NCBI RefSeq assembly: GCF_010723305.1
Contig: NZ_BLKW01000002.1
Span: forward strand, 1,178,001 to 1,242,000
Length of the DNA stretch: 64,000 bases
Source: Mycobacterium botniense
Lineage (GTDB): Bacteria > Actinomycetota > Actinomycetes > Mycobacteriales > Mycobacteriaceae
Direction of reading: 5' to 3'
Shown here one piece after another: positions 44,993-54,735 of the stretch; positions within the stretch are counted from its first letter, which is position 1, and every line of letters begins with the position of its first letter. Position numbers and translations under genes: made by a program. The notes below the pieces were generated by a model. That model searched no databases, was not told where the DNA came from, and saw nothing but the letters and a program-made list of their open reading frames with translations.

Positions 44993-45898
44993 ATGGCTGC
45001 TATCGATGACCTGCTGTCGACGTTCATGATCAGCCGGGCCTCCTTCGACGGCGGCGTCATGTCGCTGCGGCAGTTTGTCGGCCCCACCCTCGCTGACCAC
45101 CGGGGGCGAATCGAGATGCCGGCCTACGCCGTGATGGTCGAGTCGGCCACCAGCGGTGCATTCTGGTATTCGCTGGGTGAACCGGTGGGCAGCGTCCAGT
45201 CCTGGCTGTCTCTTGCCTCCGCCGCGCCGGTCGTGGCCAACCAGCAGCTCTCTGCGAAGTCCCTGTTGGTGCGCCGGGACGACCGCTACGGAACCCTTAC
45301 CGTGCAGATCAGCGATGAGCGGGACGACGTGGTCTGTGTAGGAGTGGGTCGATGCGTGCGCGTCGGCCGCACCAGCGATGCGTTGTCGGCGATCGACGGT
45401 GCACCGTCGGAGACTGGAAGCGCTTTCGCATCGCCCACCGGCGTTCTGCCGCCGCCGATCGATCCTGAGTTAGACGGTTCGCAAATCCTGGCTGAAATCG
45501 GCAAAGGGCGTATTTCCCCCGGGCCACTCTGTGAACTGCTCTGTGCCACAGTGAAGTCAGACAACGACACCACTCAGCTGGTCGTATCACCGCAGCAGTG
45601 GATGGCCAATCCGCTGGGAACCATGCAGGGCGGAGTAGTCACAGCCATTGTCAGCCAGGCCTGCGTCCTTGCCGGCCAGCGGTATACAATTCCGGGCCAA
45701 CAGTATTCGCTGGCGGGGTTCAACATTAACTTCTTCAGGTCGCCGCCGGTCGACGGCGAGCTGACAGTGACGACTACCTTAGACAAGCTAGGCCAGCGCA
45801 TCGGCACACTCTCCGCGATCATGACGGGTTCGAACGGTGTTACATTCGCCCGTGCGGTGGCCGATATCGAATACCAACCGGCACCGCGATTGGATTGA
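44993..45898 (+). CDS. Acyl-CoA thioesterase-like protein with double hotdog fold
   Basis: A 301-residue protein with two hotdog domains: an N-terminal one (about 15-130) and a C-terminal PaaI/4HBT-like one (about 190-298) with WMANPLGTMQGGVVTAIVSQ, containing the NxxGxxxGG active-site helix start, and FNINFFRSPPVDGELTV. Likely hydrolyses acyl-CoA or aryl-CoA thioesters. It stands divergent to the SnoaL-like gene. Confidence 0.85.
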   Translation: MAAIDDLLSTFMISRASFDGGVMSLRQFVGPTLADHRGRIEMPAYAVMVESATSGAFWYSLGEPVGSVQSWLSLASAAPVVANQQLSAKSLLVRRDDRYGTLTVQISDERDDVVCVGVGRCVRVGRTSDALSAIDGAPSETGSAFASPTGVLPPPIDPELDGSQILAEIGKGRISPGPLCELLCATVKSDNDTTQLVVSPQQWMANPLGTMQGGVVTAIVSQACVLAGQRYTIPGQQYSLAGFNINFFRSPPVDGELTVTTTLDKLGQRIGTLSAIMTGSNGVTFARAVADIEYQPAPRLD

Positions 45899-45987
45899 TC
45901 GGTGTGCTGGTGGCCGCACTCTCGTCGTCGACAGCGAGGTGGCCCCCGAGGGCGGTGGTGACCCCCAACCCGCTAGGTTCATTACTT

Positions 45988-46452
45988 GTGAGCTGGTGGA
46001 TCACCCGGACAACTCAAATATTGTGTGAAAAAGTGCCGGCGCCGCCGGAGCAGGTGCGCGACTTCTACGCAGATCTGAACAACCTGAAAACCGTTCATCC
46101 ATTGATTGTTTCGGTGCGAACCACAGCACGCAGGGAAAATAGCGACGGTTATGAGCAGACCTATCGGATATGTGACCGGATTCCCCTGCGGGGGTTCGCC
46201 ATCAGGATCGGCTATCAGGCGCATCTCAGGGTTTACACGCACGGGAAGGTGATCACCGAGGCCCGCCAGTTCCCTCGGGTGCGTTTAACCGGAATGGTAT
46301 CATTCGAGCTGGTCGATTCGGGAACCCTTGTCACTGAAAGGCTTTGGATTCAAGCTCCGCGGCCGCTGGCGGGGATCACGAATCGTGAAGCTGTCAAAGC
46401 CCATCGCGCGATGCTGTCTGGTATCCGCAGTCACTTTGAAACACGATCATGA
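45988..46452 (+). CDS. SRPBCC (polyketide cyclase/START-like) protein
   Basis: About 154 residues from GTG 45988. Seen: TQILCEKVPAPPEQVRDFYA, the usual first strand and helix of an SRPBCC fold, then strands YEQTYRICDRIPLRGFAIRI, LVTERLWIQAPRPLAG and a long C-terminal helix. Binds a hydrophobic ligand in a central cavity; in mycobacteria such proteins often serve lipid or polyketide metabolism. A TTG at 45895 would give a longer but atypical N-terminus. Follows the thioesterase by 89 bases. Confidence 0.75.
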   Translation: MSWWITRTTQILCEKVPAPPEQVRDFYADLNNLKTVHPLIVSVRTTARRENSDGYEQTYRICDRIPLRGFAIRIGYQAHLRVYTHGKVITEARQFPRVRLTGMVSFELVDSGTLVTERLWIQAPRPLAGITNREAVKAHRAMLSGIRSHFETRS

Positions 46453-47247
46453 ACAGCTCTCTGCGGCGTTAACACGGAATCTCCAGGGTATCCCGTAGAG
46501 CTCCGACTGCCGTCGCATCCCGAGTCGCTGTACGCACCGACAGATGACCCAGCAAGGCGATCGGTGCAACACAACCTTGGGTTTGGGCCGGACACCTCCC
46601 GTGACCACAGGCCCTGAGCGGTTCAACGAAAGCTCTGACGGCGCGCGACTGGTGTTGAGTGCTGACCGGTCTCGTCGAGGCTTTCAGTGAGTTGCTCGCC
46701 GAGTGCTGCGACAAGGGCGATCTGGGTGGGCTCGTCCTGGGATGGTGAGAGCATGTCCGGCGATCGGTTTGTGGGTGTCACGAGTTCCGGCAGGGGATGA
46801 GGACACCCCCACACCGTGGTGTTTCTGGACCGCCGGATGGCCAGGGTGGTGTCACCGAGACCTCCGCGTGAATCACCCCGTCGATCGGGCCGCGGAGTGG
46901 TCGGACCTGGCTGACCTGCAGGTTAGGGGCGACACGGGCGCCGATGCGACCAACATGGAGCCACTTGAGGGAATTTTGGTGGTGCACCGCCGTGTCTTCC
47001 GCTCATCTGGCCTCGTCAGATCTAAGCTTGCGATGACTACGAGGAGGGGCATCGACGTATCGGCGGCAACTATGGTGTCAGCTGGCCATATGGCCGGGAC
47101 ACGCCACGGCAGAGGACCGAACCGGCCGGGGGATACCCTGCGCCGGTTCGTTGTCCTCGGCGGCGCCGATGGATCGCTCCTGATCCGCGTTCCAGTCGCC
47201 GAGCGACTGGGCGGCGGCGAGGTCAGCGCAGCACCGGCATTCCCGCG
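46453..47247. other. Stretch without an assignable gene before the acyltransferase
   Basis: Overlapping frames on both strands lack family signatures. The last ~220 bases (from about 47026) read, in the acyltransferase frame, like its N-terminal extension (RRRWIAPDPRSSRR, GQRSTGIPALDG), but this part has no ATG or GTG. Confidence 0.5.
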
Positions 47248-49194
47248 TTGGACGGGCTCCGTGGCGTCGCAGTTGCCCTAGTACTCGCAGAGCACGGCGG
47301 GATCGCCGGCATGAGGGGCGGATTCATCGGTGTCGACATCTTCTTCGTCCTCAGCGGGTTCTTGATCACCTCCCTGCTGCTTGACGAGCTTGGCCGAAGC
47401 GGTCGGATCGACATGCCCGGTTTCTGGATTCGCCGCGCCCGCCGACTGTTGCCCGCGTTGGTGTTGATGGTGCTGGTTGTGGGCTGTGCGCGCCGACTCC
47501 TGCCGCCGGAAGCGGTCGCGGGCCTACGGGACGACGCGATCGCCGCATTTGTGTGGGCAGCCAACTGGAGGTTCGTAGCTCAGCGGACCGACTATTTCAC
47601 CCAAGGCGCTCCACCATCACCTCTGCAGCACACGTGGTCACTGGGTGTGGAGGAGCAGTATTACCTCATCTGGCCGGTGCTCATGGTGGGGGTCGCTGTG
47701 CTGCTGGCCGTACGCGCCCGGCGCCGCGGCGTCTGGGCGACGCTCGGCGGGGTACGCTTCACCGTTTTTCTGCTGGCCACACTGGGAGCACTGGGATCGG
47801 CCGCTGCGGCCATTGTGCTGGCCGGTAATGCTTCCCGAGAGCGGGTGTACTTCGGCACCGATACCCGTGCGCAGGCACTCCTGACCGGCGCGGCGGCGTC
47901 AGCGTTGCTGGTCCGGGATTGGCCCGCGCTGAACCGTGGATGGTGTCTGATCCGGTCGCGAGCGGGCCGGTGGGCTGCCCGCCTGTTGCCTGTGGTCGGG
48001 ATAGGTGTGCTGGCAATGGCCGCTCACCATGTCACGGGCAGTGGCCGCGAATTTCGCGGTGGACTGCTGGCAGCGCTGGCCGTAGCCGCGGTGCTTGTTA
48101 TCGCTCCGGTGGCCTTAGACCAGAGCGGGCCGGTGGCCCGTGTGCTGGCCTGGCGTCCTTTGGTGTGGCTTGGGACCATTTCCTACGGCGTCTATCTGTG
48201 GCACTGGCCGATCTTCATGGTGCTCAACGGGGAGCGAACCGGGTGGTCGGGATTAACGCTGTTTGCCGCTCGGTGTAGCGCCACGGCGGCGGTGGCCACA
48301 ATGTCATGGTGGTTGATCGAACAGCCGATCCGGCGCTGGCAGCCGTTACATGTACCGCTGCTCCCGTTAGCAGGGGCCACGGTGGCAACAGCTGTCGCGC
48401 TGACGGTGGTGATGGTCCCCGTCGAAGCCGGGCACGCAGGTGGGAACAGCCTGCCGCCCGGGGTCTCTTCCGTCGCGGCAGTTTCGCCGTCCCCACCGCA
48501 AACGTCGGCAGCGGTGCGGGCTGCCGCGCGGCGAAATCCCAACCGTCCGTTTACCGTCTCGGTATTCGGTGACTCGATCGCCTGGACGTTGATGCATTAC
48601 CTGCCGGAGACACCCGGATTTGACTTCGTCGACCACACTGTCATCGGATGCAGCATTGTCCGGAGCGGCCCATATCGCTATTTCGGTCAAGTCATCGATC
48701 AAAAACCCGAATGCGACAACTGGCCGGCCCGATGGTCAGCGCAGATCAATCAAGATCAGCCCGATGTCGCGCTGCTGATCATCGGCCGCTGGGAAACGAT
48801 CGACCGAGTCAACGAGGGACGCTGGACACATATTGGCGATCCGGCATTCGATTCTTATCTCACTGCCGAACTTCAACGGGCGCTGGATATTTTGAGTTCG
48901 ACCGGGGCTCGGGTGATGGTTGCCACCGCACCGTATAGTCGGCGGGGCGAAAAACCAGATGGCAGCCTGTATCCGGAGGACCAACCCGAGCGAGTGGATC
49001 AGTGGAACACGTTGTTGCGCCGAACGATTGGTAACCGCTCGAATGTCGTTGTGCTGGATTTGAATAAGCGATTATGTCCCGACGGTGTCTACACGGCCAA
49101 GGTGGACGGTATCCAGGTACGCAGTGACGGCGTTCACCTGACGCCGGAAGGGGTGAAATGGCTGACGCCGTGGCTGGAAGAATCCGTCAGATAG
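47248..49194 (+). CDS. OafA/SGNH acyltransferase (Rv0111-like)
   Basis: At least 648 residues. Seen: acyltransferase-3 domain with LDGLRGVAVALVLAEHGGI, FIGVDIFFVLSGFLITSLLL, WIRRARRLLPALV and ten membrane segments; then an extracytoplasmic SGNH hydrolase-like domain with VFGDSIAWTLMHYLPE (catalytic Ser) and SDGVHLTPEGV (Asp-His). Transfers acyl groups to cell-envelope glycans or glycolipids. It matches Rv0111. The only in-frame start is TTG 47248, inside the first conserved motif; recognisable coding sequence continues upstream without a start, so the true N-terminus is uncertain or damaged. Confidence 0.85.
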   Translation: MDGLRGVAVALVLAEHGGIAGMRGGFIGVDIFFVLSGFLITSLLLDELGRSGRIDMPGFWIRRARRLLPALVLMVLVVGCARRLLPPEAVAGLRDDAIAAFVWAANWRFVAQRTDYFTQGAPPSPLQHTWSLGVEEQYYLIWPVLMVGVAVLLAVRARRRGVWATLGGVRFTVFLLATLGALGSAAAAIVLAGNASRERVYFGTDTRAQALLTGAAASALLVRDWPALNRGWCLIRSRAGRWAARLLPVVGIGVLAMAAHHVTGSGREFRGGLLAALAVAAVLVIAPVALDQSGPVARVLAWRPLVWLGTISYGVYLWHWPIFMVLNGERTGWSGLTLFAARCSATAAVATMSWWLIEQPIRRWQPLHVPLLPLAGATVATAVALTVVMVPVEAGHAGGNSLPPGVSSVAAVSPSPPQTSAAVRAAARRNPNRPFTVSVFGDSIAWTLMHYLPETPGFDFVDHTVIGCSIVRSGPYRYFGQVIDQKPECDNWPARWSAQINQDQPDVALLIIGRWETIDRVNEGRWTHIGDPAFDSYLTAELQRALDILSSTGARVMVATAPYSRRGEKPDGSLYPEDQPERVDQWNTLLRRTIGNRSNVVVLDLNKRLCPDGVYTAKVDGIQVRSDGVHLTPEGVKWLTPWLEESVR

Positions 49195-49217
49195 CTCCGC
49201 CGTAGCTTGGCGGACGG

Positions 49218-49883
49218 TCAATTATCTACCCGACAGCTTATTTCCATGCTGTCAGCATCCCTGGCCAAAAAGTTGACGCTCAGATAGCCGTTTTCCACAT
49301 TCCTTACGTAGTCGAGGTAAGGTTTCGTTCCGGCCATCTCTGTGTTGTCTGCCAGGATCAGCGTTCCCGGTGATAGCTGTGACTCCAGCAGTTGAAGCAC
49401 GGGCAGGTAGAGCTCTTTCCAACCGTCGAGGAGCAAGAAATCGACCGGTCTGTCGAGGGTCGGGAGCGTAGAAAGAGCATCGCCTTCAAGCACTGTGATC
49501 ACGTCATCCAGCCCGGTATCAGTGAAAGTCTTTTTTGCGGCGGCTATCTTTGTCGCGGCGAGCTCAGTGGTGACGACATGCCCACTGCCGTTGTCACGAA
49601 CCGCTGAAGCTAGGTGGATAGTCGAAATTCCGAATGACATGCCGAATTCCACGACCGTCGCCGGACGCGTCGCCCGCACCAATGAATACAGCAGCCTGCC
49701 GGCCTCGGGGGTAACCGGAATGTAGAACTCGCTCATCGCATCGGCACGTTCCTGCGCACTGGCCGAGGACAGCCGCTCCAACTCGTCTTGCCGGTCGCGC
49801 AGCAGGGGTGTCTGTTTTTTCGCCTCGGCGAACATTCGATCCAACGCCTCGGCGACTCGAGAGTCTCGCAGAGTAACGGTCAT
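49218..49883 (-). CDS. O-methyltransferase (class I, SAM-dependent)
   Basis: A 221-residue caffeoyl-CoA/catechol-type O-methyltransferase from ATG 49883 (MTVTLRDSRVAEAL). Seen: VVEFGMSFGISTIHLASAV (SAM site), HVVTTELAATKIAAAKKTF, VDFLLLDGWKELYLPVLQLL with the metal-binding Asp, and LILADNTEM. The frame opens to 49925 but without a better start. Convergent with the acyltransferase; substrate unknown. Confidence 0.88.
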   Translation of the reverse strand: MTVTLRDSRVAEALDRMFAEAKKQTPLLRDRQDELERLSSASAQERADAMSEFYIPVTPEAGRLLYSLVRATRPATVVEFGMSFGISTIHLASAVRDNGSGHVVTTELAATKIAAAKKTFTDTGLDDVITVLEGDALSTLPTLDRPVDFLLLDGWKELYLPVLQLLESQLSPGTLILADNTEMAGTKPYLDYVRNVENGYLSVNFLARDADSMEISCRVDN

Positions 49884-50085
49884 GGGGTCGAGCGTACGCG
49901 GCGGCGGTTTCGACTTCAGGCGCATCAGGCACCGTTAGGAGACAAGCTGCCTGATGTTGGTTTCGCACCTCGTCGTTCTGCGAGGCATCCACCGTTGCTC
50001 GCCGCGGTGACCACGATCGCCGATCCGGCGGTGCACATGTTGTGGTTGTCGGATAGGGAGCTGGTTTTTCCACCACCCGCTTTGT

Positions 50086-51027
50086 TTACGAAGACTGTGG
50101 TAGCAGAACAATTTTGCCATGCGTGTGTCGCTGTTCAAGTTGCGCGAACGCGTCCGCAACTCGCTCGAGCGGATAAGCAGCGGCAATATCGACATCGATC
50201 GCGCCGGTAGCGACGAGGTCGGCCATTTCCGCCAGCACCTCCGCAGTCGACGCCTCGGCGCTGCCCTCGGTCTTGGCGCCGACTTCGGCGGCTTTCTGAA
50301 ATGCGATGATGGTGTTGATCCGTTCCGGCGGCACACCAAGGTCCACTGCGAGCTGCACGTATTCCGGGCCGAATAAGTCGATGAACGCGTCGATTCCGTG
50401 CGGCGCCATTTTCCGCAGCCGGTCCGCCAGCGCATCGCCATATGCCACCGGGGTGACGCCGTGACTCTGCAGCCAGTCGGCGTTGCGCTCCGAGGCGATG
50501 CCGAGCACTCGCGCCCGGCGACGGACTAACAACTGCACAACCAGGCTGCCCACCCCACCGGCGGCCGCCGACACACCCACCGTCTCGCCCGATTGCGGCG
50601 ACACAGCGCGAACTGCCGCATATGCGGTGACGCCAGCGACATACAGTGAACCAGCCACCTCCCAACTCAATTGAGGAGGCTTGCGGATCAACTGACGTGC
50701 CGGGACAACAGTGTGGGTGGCGTGGCTGGACCGACGCAGGCTGAAGCCCATCACCTCGTCGCCGACCGAGAACTGTGTCACCCCCGGTCCTACCGCCGCC
50801 ACGACACCGGCGAGATCACTGCCTTCGCCGCACGGAAACGTCGCGGGAAACCTCTCGTGCAGTGCACCGGTCCGGATCGCCGCTTCACCCGGGTTGATCC
50901 CCGCGGCGCGAACTTCGACCAGCACCTCGCCTTCGCTTGGCGAGGGTATGTCGATGTCAGTCACGTAGAGCACGTCCCGCCCCCCGTAGCGGTCGAAACG
51001 TACCGCTCGCCCTGTCGTGGAAGTCAT
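50086..51027 (-). CDS. NADPH:quinone oxidoreductase-like protein (MDR superfamily)
   Basis: A 313-residue medium-chain reductase from ATG 51027, with AAGGAGAT just upstream. Seen: GroES-like domain (VEVRAAGINPGEAAIRTG, GSDLAGVVAAVGPGVTQF, GDEVMGF) and Rossmann domain with VGVSAAAGGVGSLVVQLL. Zinc-binding cysteines are absent, as in quinone reductase types. It ends HTHGKIVLLPQSS. Reduces quinones or enones with NADPH; physiological substrate unknown. Confidence 0.9.
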   Translation of the reverse strand: MTSTTGRAVRFDRYGGRDVLYVTDIDIPSPSEGEVLVEVRAAGINPGEAAIRTGALHERFPATFPCGEGSDLAGVVAAVGPGVTQFSVGDEVMGFSLRRSSHATHTVVPARQLIRKPPQLSWEVAGSLYVAGVTAYAAVRAVSPQSGETVGVSAAAGGVGSLVVQLLVRRRARVLGIASERNADWLQSHGVTPVAYGDALADRLRKMAPHGIDAFIDLFGPEYVQLAVDLGVPPERINTIIAFQKAAEVGAKTEGSAEASTAEVLAEMADLVATGAIDVDIAAAYPLERVADAFAQLEQRHTHGKIVLLPQSS

Positions 51028-51114
51028 CTGATCTCCTTGTCCGACAACGCGCTGCATGAACGGCGAAATAATTCATCGGGGCCACAGCGGCGCCCCAGAA
51101 GCGCTGCCAACCCC

Positions 51115-51873
51115 TCAGCTCTGCACAATGATCGGATCGCCGATGTGCACCATGTCGAAATACCATGCGGCGTTCTCTGGGCTCAGATTGATGCAGCCAT
51201 GACTGACGTTCGCGTAGCCTTGCGAGTCCACCGACCAGGGGGCTGAATGCACATACACCCCGCTCCAGGTGACACGAACCGCATATTGGCCCTCGATGAG
51301 ATACCCCTCGGGAGAACTGAGGGGAATACCAATCGTGCGCGAATCGAATGTGACGGTCCGTTCTTTCGATAAAGCGCTGAAGTGTCCGATCGGGGTCGGA
51401 CGGGTGGGTTTACCCATCGACGCCGGCATCACCCGCATCACCTCGTCGTTGACGCTGACGGTGAACGTATGAGCTGAGATGCTGGCAACGCCGAGGACCG
51501 CGTCACCGGTTTCGAAGCCGGTCGACAAGCCGTGAACCTGCACCGTCACTTTTGTGTGCGCGGGCCAGTACTGCTCTGGAATCCATTGCACGACATTGTC
51601 ATCCACCCAGCTAAAGTGCCCCGGGGGCCGGCTCGGCGAAATAATCGTGATACTGCGTTCGGCAGCTGCCCGATCGGCTACCGGTCGGGTGAACGATATG
51701 ACTACCGGATGGGCCACACCCACCACTTCCCCCGCCGCTGGTCGGATCGACCCAACGCGGGCCGCATCGGGTACCGCGACCCCTGCCGAGGCGAGGCTGG
51801 CAGGCACCACCGTGGCCGTCGCCGCAGCCCCGACCGCGACGACGACGAATAGACATCGAACCGCTCTCCGCAT
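51115..51873 (-). CDS. ldtA: L,D-transpeptidase LdtA (LdtMt1 type)
   Basis: Forms 3-3 cross-links in peptidoglycan outside the membrane. The 252-residue protein from ATG 51873 has a signal peptide (RCLFVVVAVGAAATATVVPA), an Ig-like domain (about 45-125), and the YkuD catalytic domain with GIPLSSPEGY, VYVHSAPWSVDSQGYAN and the active-site SHGCINLSPENAAWYFD, Cys being the nucleophile. Length and content match Rv0116c. Being L,D-specific, the family resists most penicillins but is hit by carbapenems. Confidence 0.95.
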   Translation of the reverse strand: MRRAVRCLFVVVAVGAAATATVVPASLASAGVAVPDAARVGSIRPAAGEVVGVAHPVVISFTRPVADRAAAERSITIISPSRPPGHFSWVDDNVVQWIPEQYWPAHTKVTVQVHGLSTGFETGDAVLGVASISAHTFTVSVNDEVMRVMPASMGKPTRPTPIGHFSALSKERTVTFDSRTIGIPLSSPEGYLIEGQYAVRVTWSGVYVHSAPWSVDSQGYANVSHGCINLSPENAAWYFDMVHIGDPIIVQS

Positions 51874-52047
51874 GGCGTCCACCCCTCTGAGGTGCCGGGA
51901 TCGACAGCACCAGACGCTGTGTGCCTTACTTTCTACCCCATTCTGCGTTCGGCAAACGATTACCGCAGCGAAAACATCTCATCGGAAGGGAAGGACCGCA
52001 CGAGTCTGGCGGTGAGGCAAACATACCGGACGCCCACCTGCGGGCCG

Positions 52048-54195
52048 TCACGTCGTGGCCTTTACCCGGGCGGCGGCAGATTCCGGCATCGGTTCGTAGC
52101 GGACGAAAGAGCGGGTAAACGATGCGGCACCGTGCGAGAGTGAGCGCAAGTCGATCGCGTAGCGGGTGAGTTCGATCTGCGGTACCTCCGCCTTGACGAC
52201 GGTGCGGTCGTTGGCCGCAGTGCCGGTGCCCAGGACACGGCCACGGCGCCCGGACAGGTCACTCATCACTGCGCCGACCAACTCGTCGGGTACCAGCACC
52301 GAGATCTCGTCGATCGGCTCCAACAAGATCACCTTGGTCGCCGCTGCCGCCTCTTTCAACGCCAGCGCACCCGCCATCTGGAATGCGAAGTCCGAAGAGT
52401 CCACGCTATGGGCCTTGCCGTCAAGCAGCGTGACCCGAATGTCGACCACCGGGTAGCCGGCCAGCACCCCCTTTTCCATCTGCGCGCGCACCCCCTTTTC
52501 CACGCTGGGTATGAATTGCCGCGGCACCGCACCTCCGACCACTTTGTCAACGAACTCGAACCCGGAGCCCTCCGGCAACGGCTCGACCTCGATGTCGCAC
52601 ACCCCGTACTGTCCGTGTCCCCCGGACTGTTTGATGTGGCGGCCATGGCCTTTTGCCTTGCCGGCGAAGGTCTCTCGCAACGGCACGCGAAGCTCGACTG
52701 TGTCGACGGTGACGCCGTAGCGTTTGGCGAGCGCGTCGAGTACCACACTGGCGTGGGCCTCGCCCATACACCACAGCACGATCTGATGGGTTTCCTGGTT
52801 CTGCTCGATCCGTAGCGTCGGGTCTTCGGCGGCCAGCCGCCCCAACGCAACTGAGAGCTTGTCTTCGTCGGTCTTGGCATGCGCTTGGACGGCAATGGGC
52901 AACAGCGGCTCCGGCATGGTCCAGGGTTTGAGCACAAGGGGATCGGATTTGTCCGACAGTGTGTCGCCGGTTTCTGCTCGGCTCAGCCGGCCGATCGCGC
53001 AGATGTCACCGGCCACCACGGCAGGCGCGGGCCGCTGTTGCTTGCCCAGAGGGAAAGTGAGAATCCCAATGCGTTCGTCCTCGTCGTGGTCGGTATGCGC
53101 GCTCACGGAGGTGGCGGAGGACCCGAAGAACGAGGTGAAATGACCCGAGACGTGGACCGTGGTATCGGGTTTGATGGTCCCGGAGAACACCCGGACCAGG
53201 CTGATCCGACCGACATACGGGTCCGAGGTGGTCTTCACCACCTCGGCGAGCAGCGGCGCGTTAGCATCGCACGTGAGGTTGGTACGGGAGGCGCCGTTTG
53301 GTGTAAACACTTCCGGCAGCGGATGTTCCAGGGGAGGGGGGAATCCTCTGGTGGCGATTTCCAGCAATTCCAGTGTGCCGACACCGGTGCTGCTGCAGAC
53401 CGGGATCACCGGGAAAAAGGAACCCCGGGAAATCGCTTTTTCCAGATCTTTGATCAGTACCGACTCGTCGATTTTTTCACCGCTGAGGTAACGGTCCATC
53501 AACGACTCATCTTCAGATTCCTCGATGATTGCCTCGATCAGCGTGCCGCGCGCTCCGTCGATCTGGTCCGCGTAGGACGAGTCCGGTGCATGCGTGGTCC
53601 GTTTACCGTCGGTGTATTGGTAATGTATCTGCGACAGCAGCCCGATCAGACCGTGGTCAGTCGGCAGATACAGCGGTAAAACCTTGTCGCCGAATGCTTT
53701 CTGCGCTGCTGCGAGCGCGTTGGGATAGTTTGCGCGGGCGTGGTCGAGTTTGGTGATGACCACCGCGCGAGGCATGCTGACCTGGCTGCACTCCTGCCAC
53801 AGCGACTTGGTCGGCTCGTCGACACCCTCATTGGCTGCGATGACGAAAAGCGCGCAATCTGCCGCGCGCAGCCCGGCCCGCAGTTCACCCACGAAGTCGG
53901 CGTAGCCGGGTGTGTCGATCAGGTTGACCTTGACACCGTCGTGTGCCAGCGAAGCCACGGCAAGGCCAACGGACCGCTGCTGGCGGATCTCAGCATCGTC
54001 ATAATCGCAGACCGTGGTTCCCTCGGCGACGGAACCGGGTCTGGTCAACACGCCGGATGCGACGAGAAGAGCTTCGACAAGGGTGGTCTTGCCGCCCCCC
54101 GACGGCCCCACCAGCACCACATTGCGGATGGCGGCCGGGTTGTCCGGGACGGGAGCGACTGCGGCCCCCTGCGAAGTAGTCGTCTTGTCAGCCAT
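52048..54195 (-). CDS. fusA2: Elongation factor G-like protein FusA2
   Basis: A 715-residue EF-G-like GTPase, read from ATG 54195. Seen: G1 GPSGGGKTTLVEALL, G3 LIDTPGYADFVGELRAGLRA, G4 TKLDH, domain II (VFSGTIKPDTTVHVSGHF), domain III (IEQNQETHQIVLWCMGE), domain IV with GHGQYGVCDIEVEPLPEGSGFEF in part, domain V ending RYEPMPESAAARVKATT. It differs from translational FusA in its P-loop, and FusA2 proteins generally do not replace EF-G in translocation. Matches Rv0120c. The FDOR-like gene lies upstream on the same strand. Confidence 0.95.
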   Translation of the reverse strand: MADKTTTSQGAAVAPVPDNPAAIRNVVLVGPSGGGKTTLVEALLVASGVLTRPGSVAEGTTVCDYDDAEIRQQRSVGLAVASLAHDGVKVNLIDTPGYADFVGELRAGLRAADCALFVIAANEGVDEPTKSLWQECSQVSMPRAVVITKLDHARANYPNALAAAQKAFGDKVLPLYLPTDHGLIGLLSQIHYQYTDGKRTTHAPDSSYADQIDGARGTLIEAIIEESEDESLMDRYLSGEKIDESVLIKDLEKAISRGSFFPVIPVCSSTGVGTLELLEIATRGFPPPLEHPLPEVFTPNGASRTNLTCDANAPLLAEVVKTTSDPYVGRISLVRVFSGTIKPDTTVHVSGHFTSFFGSSATSVSAHTDHDEDERIGILTFPLGKQQRPAPAVVAGDICAIGRLSRAETGDTLSDKSDPLVLKPWTMPEPLLPIAVQAHAKTDEDKLSVALGRLAAEDPTLRIEQNQETHQIVLWCMGEAHASVVLDALAKRYGVTVDTVELRVPLRETFAGKAKGHGRHIKQSGGHGQYGVCDIEVEPLPEGSGFEFVDKVVGGAVPRQFIPSVEKGVRAQMEKGVLAGYPVVDIRVTLLDGKAHSVDSSDFAFQMAGALALKEAAAATKVILLEPIDEISVLVPDELVGAVMSDLSGRRGRVLGTGTAANDRTVVKAEVPQIELTRYAIDLRSLSHGAASFTRSFVRYEPMPESAAARVKATT

Positions 54196-54327
54196 GACGT
54201 CTCTCTCCTTGTACCTGCGTCGTCTCGCGCGCGGGGTATCCCCCAAGCCCTCCAGGACTCAGTAAGTCACCATTCCCTCCTGTGACCCGTAACACAAGGG
54301 CGTGAGCCTGGACGCCCAGATGGAATT

Positions 54328-54735
54328 TCAGGCGTGCCAGCTCACCCATCGCCGCACCGTAACGGCGATCACCGGGCCGGTCAGCGGGACCGATCGATAC
54401 TGCGGATACTTGGCACGCAACAGCTCGTAACCGGTGTGCATGAGCGCGCCGTCACGGTGGATGCTGGCCATACCGTCGGCACGCACCCACCACAACTGCG
54501 TCCAGTCCGGGGCGTAGTGGTCGACCAGCACGCTGACGCGAGGGTTGATCTCGATATTGACCAAACGGCGCAGCCGCCGTGTCGACTTGGGTTTGGCGTC
54601 GACAGCGCTGTAGACCACGTTGTCGCCGAGCGCGAACACCACCGGCACCAGATGTGGGCCGCCGCTGGGTGTGACGGTGGCCAGACGCGCTACCGGTGCC
54701 TGCGCGAACCTGGCCCTGGGGTCGAACCCGCCCAC
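54328..54735 (-). CDS. Split-barrel flavin/F420-type oxidoreductase (Rv0121c-like)
   Basis: A 135-residue FMN/F420-binding split barrel: [94 protein letters not shown]03668-type proteins of this family in actinobacteria bind coenzyme F420. Matches Rv0121c. Read toward fusA2, 132 bases away. Substrate unknown. Confidence 0.87.
   Translation of the reverse strand: MGGFDPRARFAQAPVARLATVTPSGGPHLVPVVFALGDNVVYSAVDAKPKSTRRLRRLVNIEINPRVSVLVDHYAPDWTQLWWVRADGMASIHRDGALMHTGYELLRAKYPQYRSVPLTGPVIAVTVRRWVSWHA

Noticed and set aside
46703..47281. Plus-strand 192-codon frame before the acyltransferase
   Set aside because: Composition typical of a shadow frame, no motif, and it conflicts with the acyltransferase-like frame at its end.
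51554..52015. Plus-strand 153-codon frame opposite ldtA
   Set aside because: Lies opposite the signal peptide and first domain of a clear ldtA; shadow frame.
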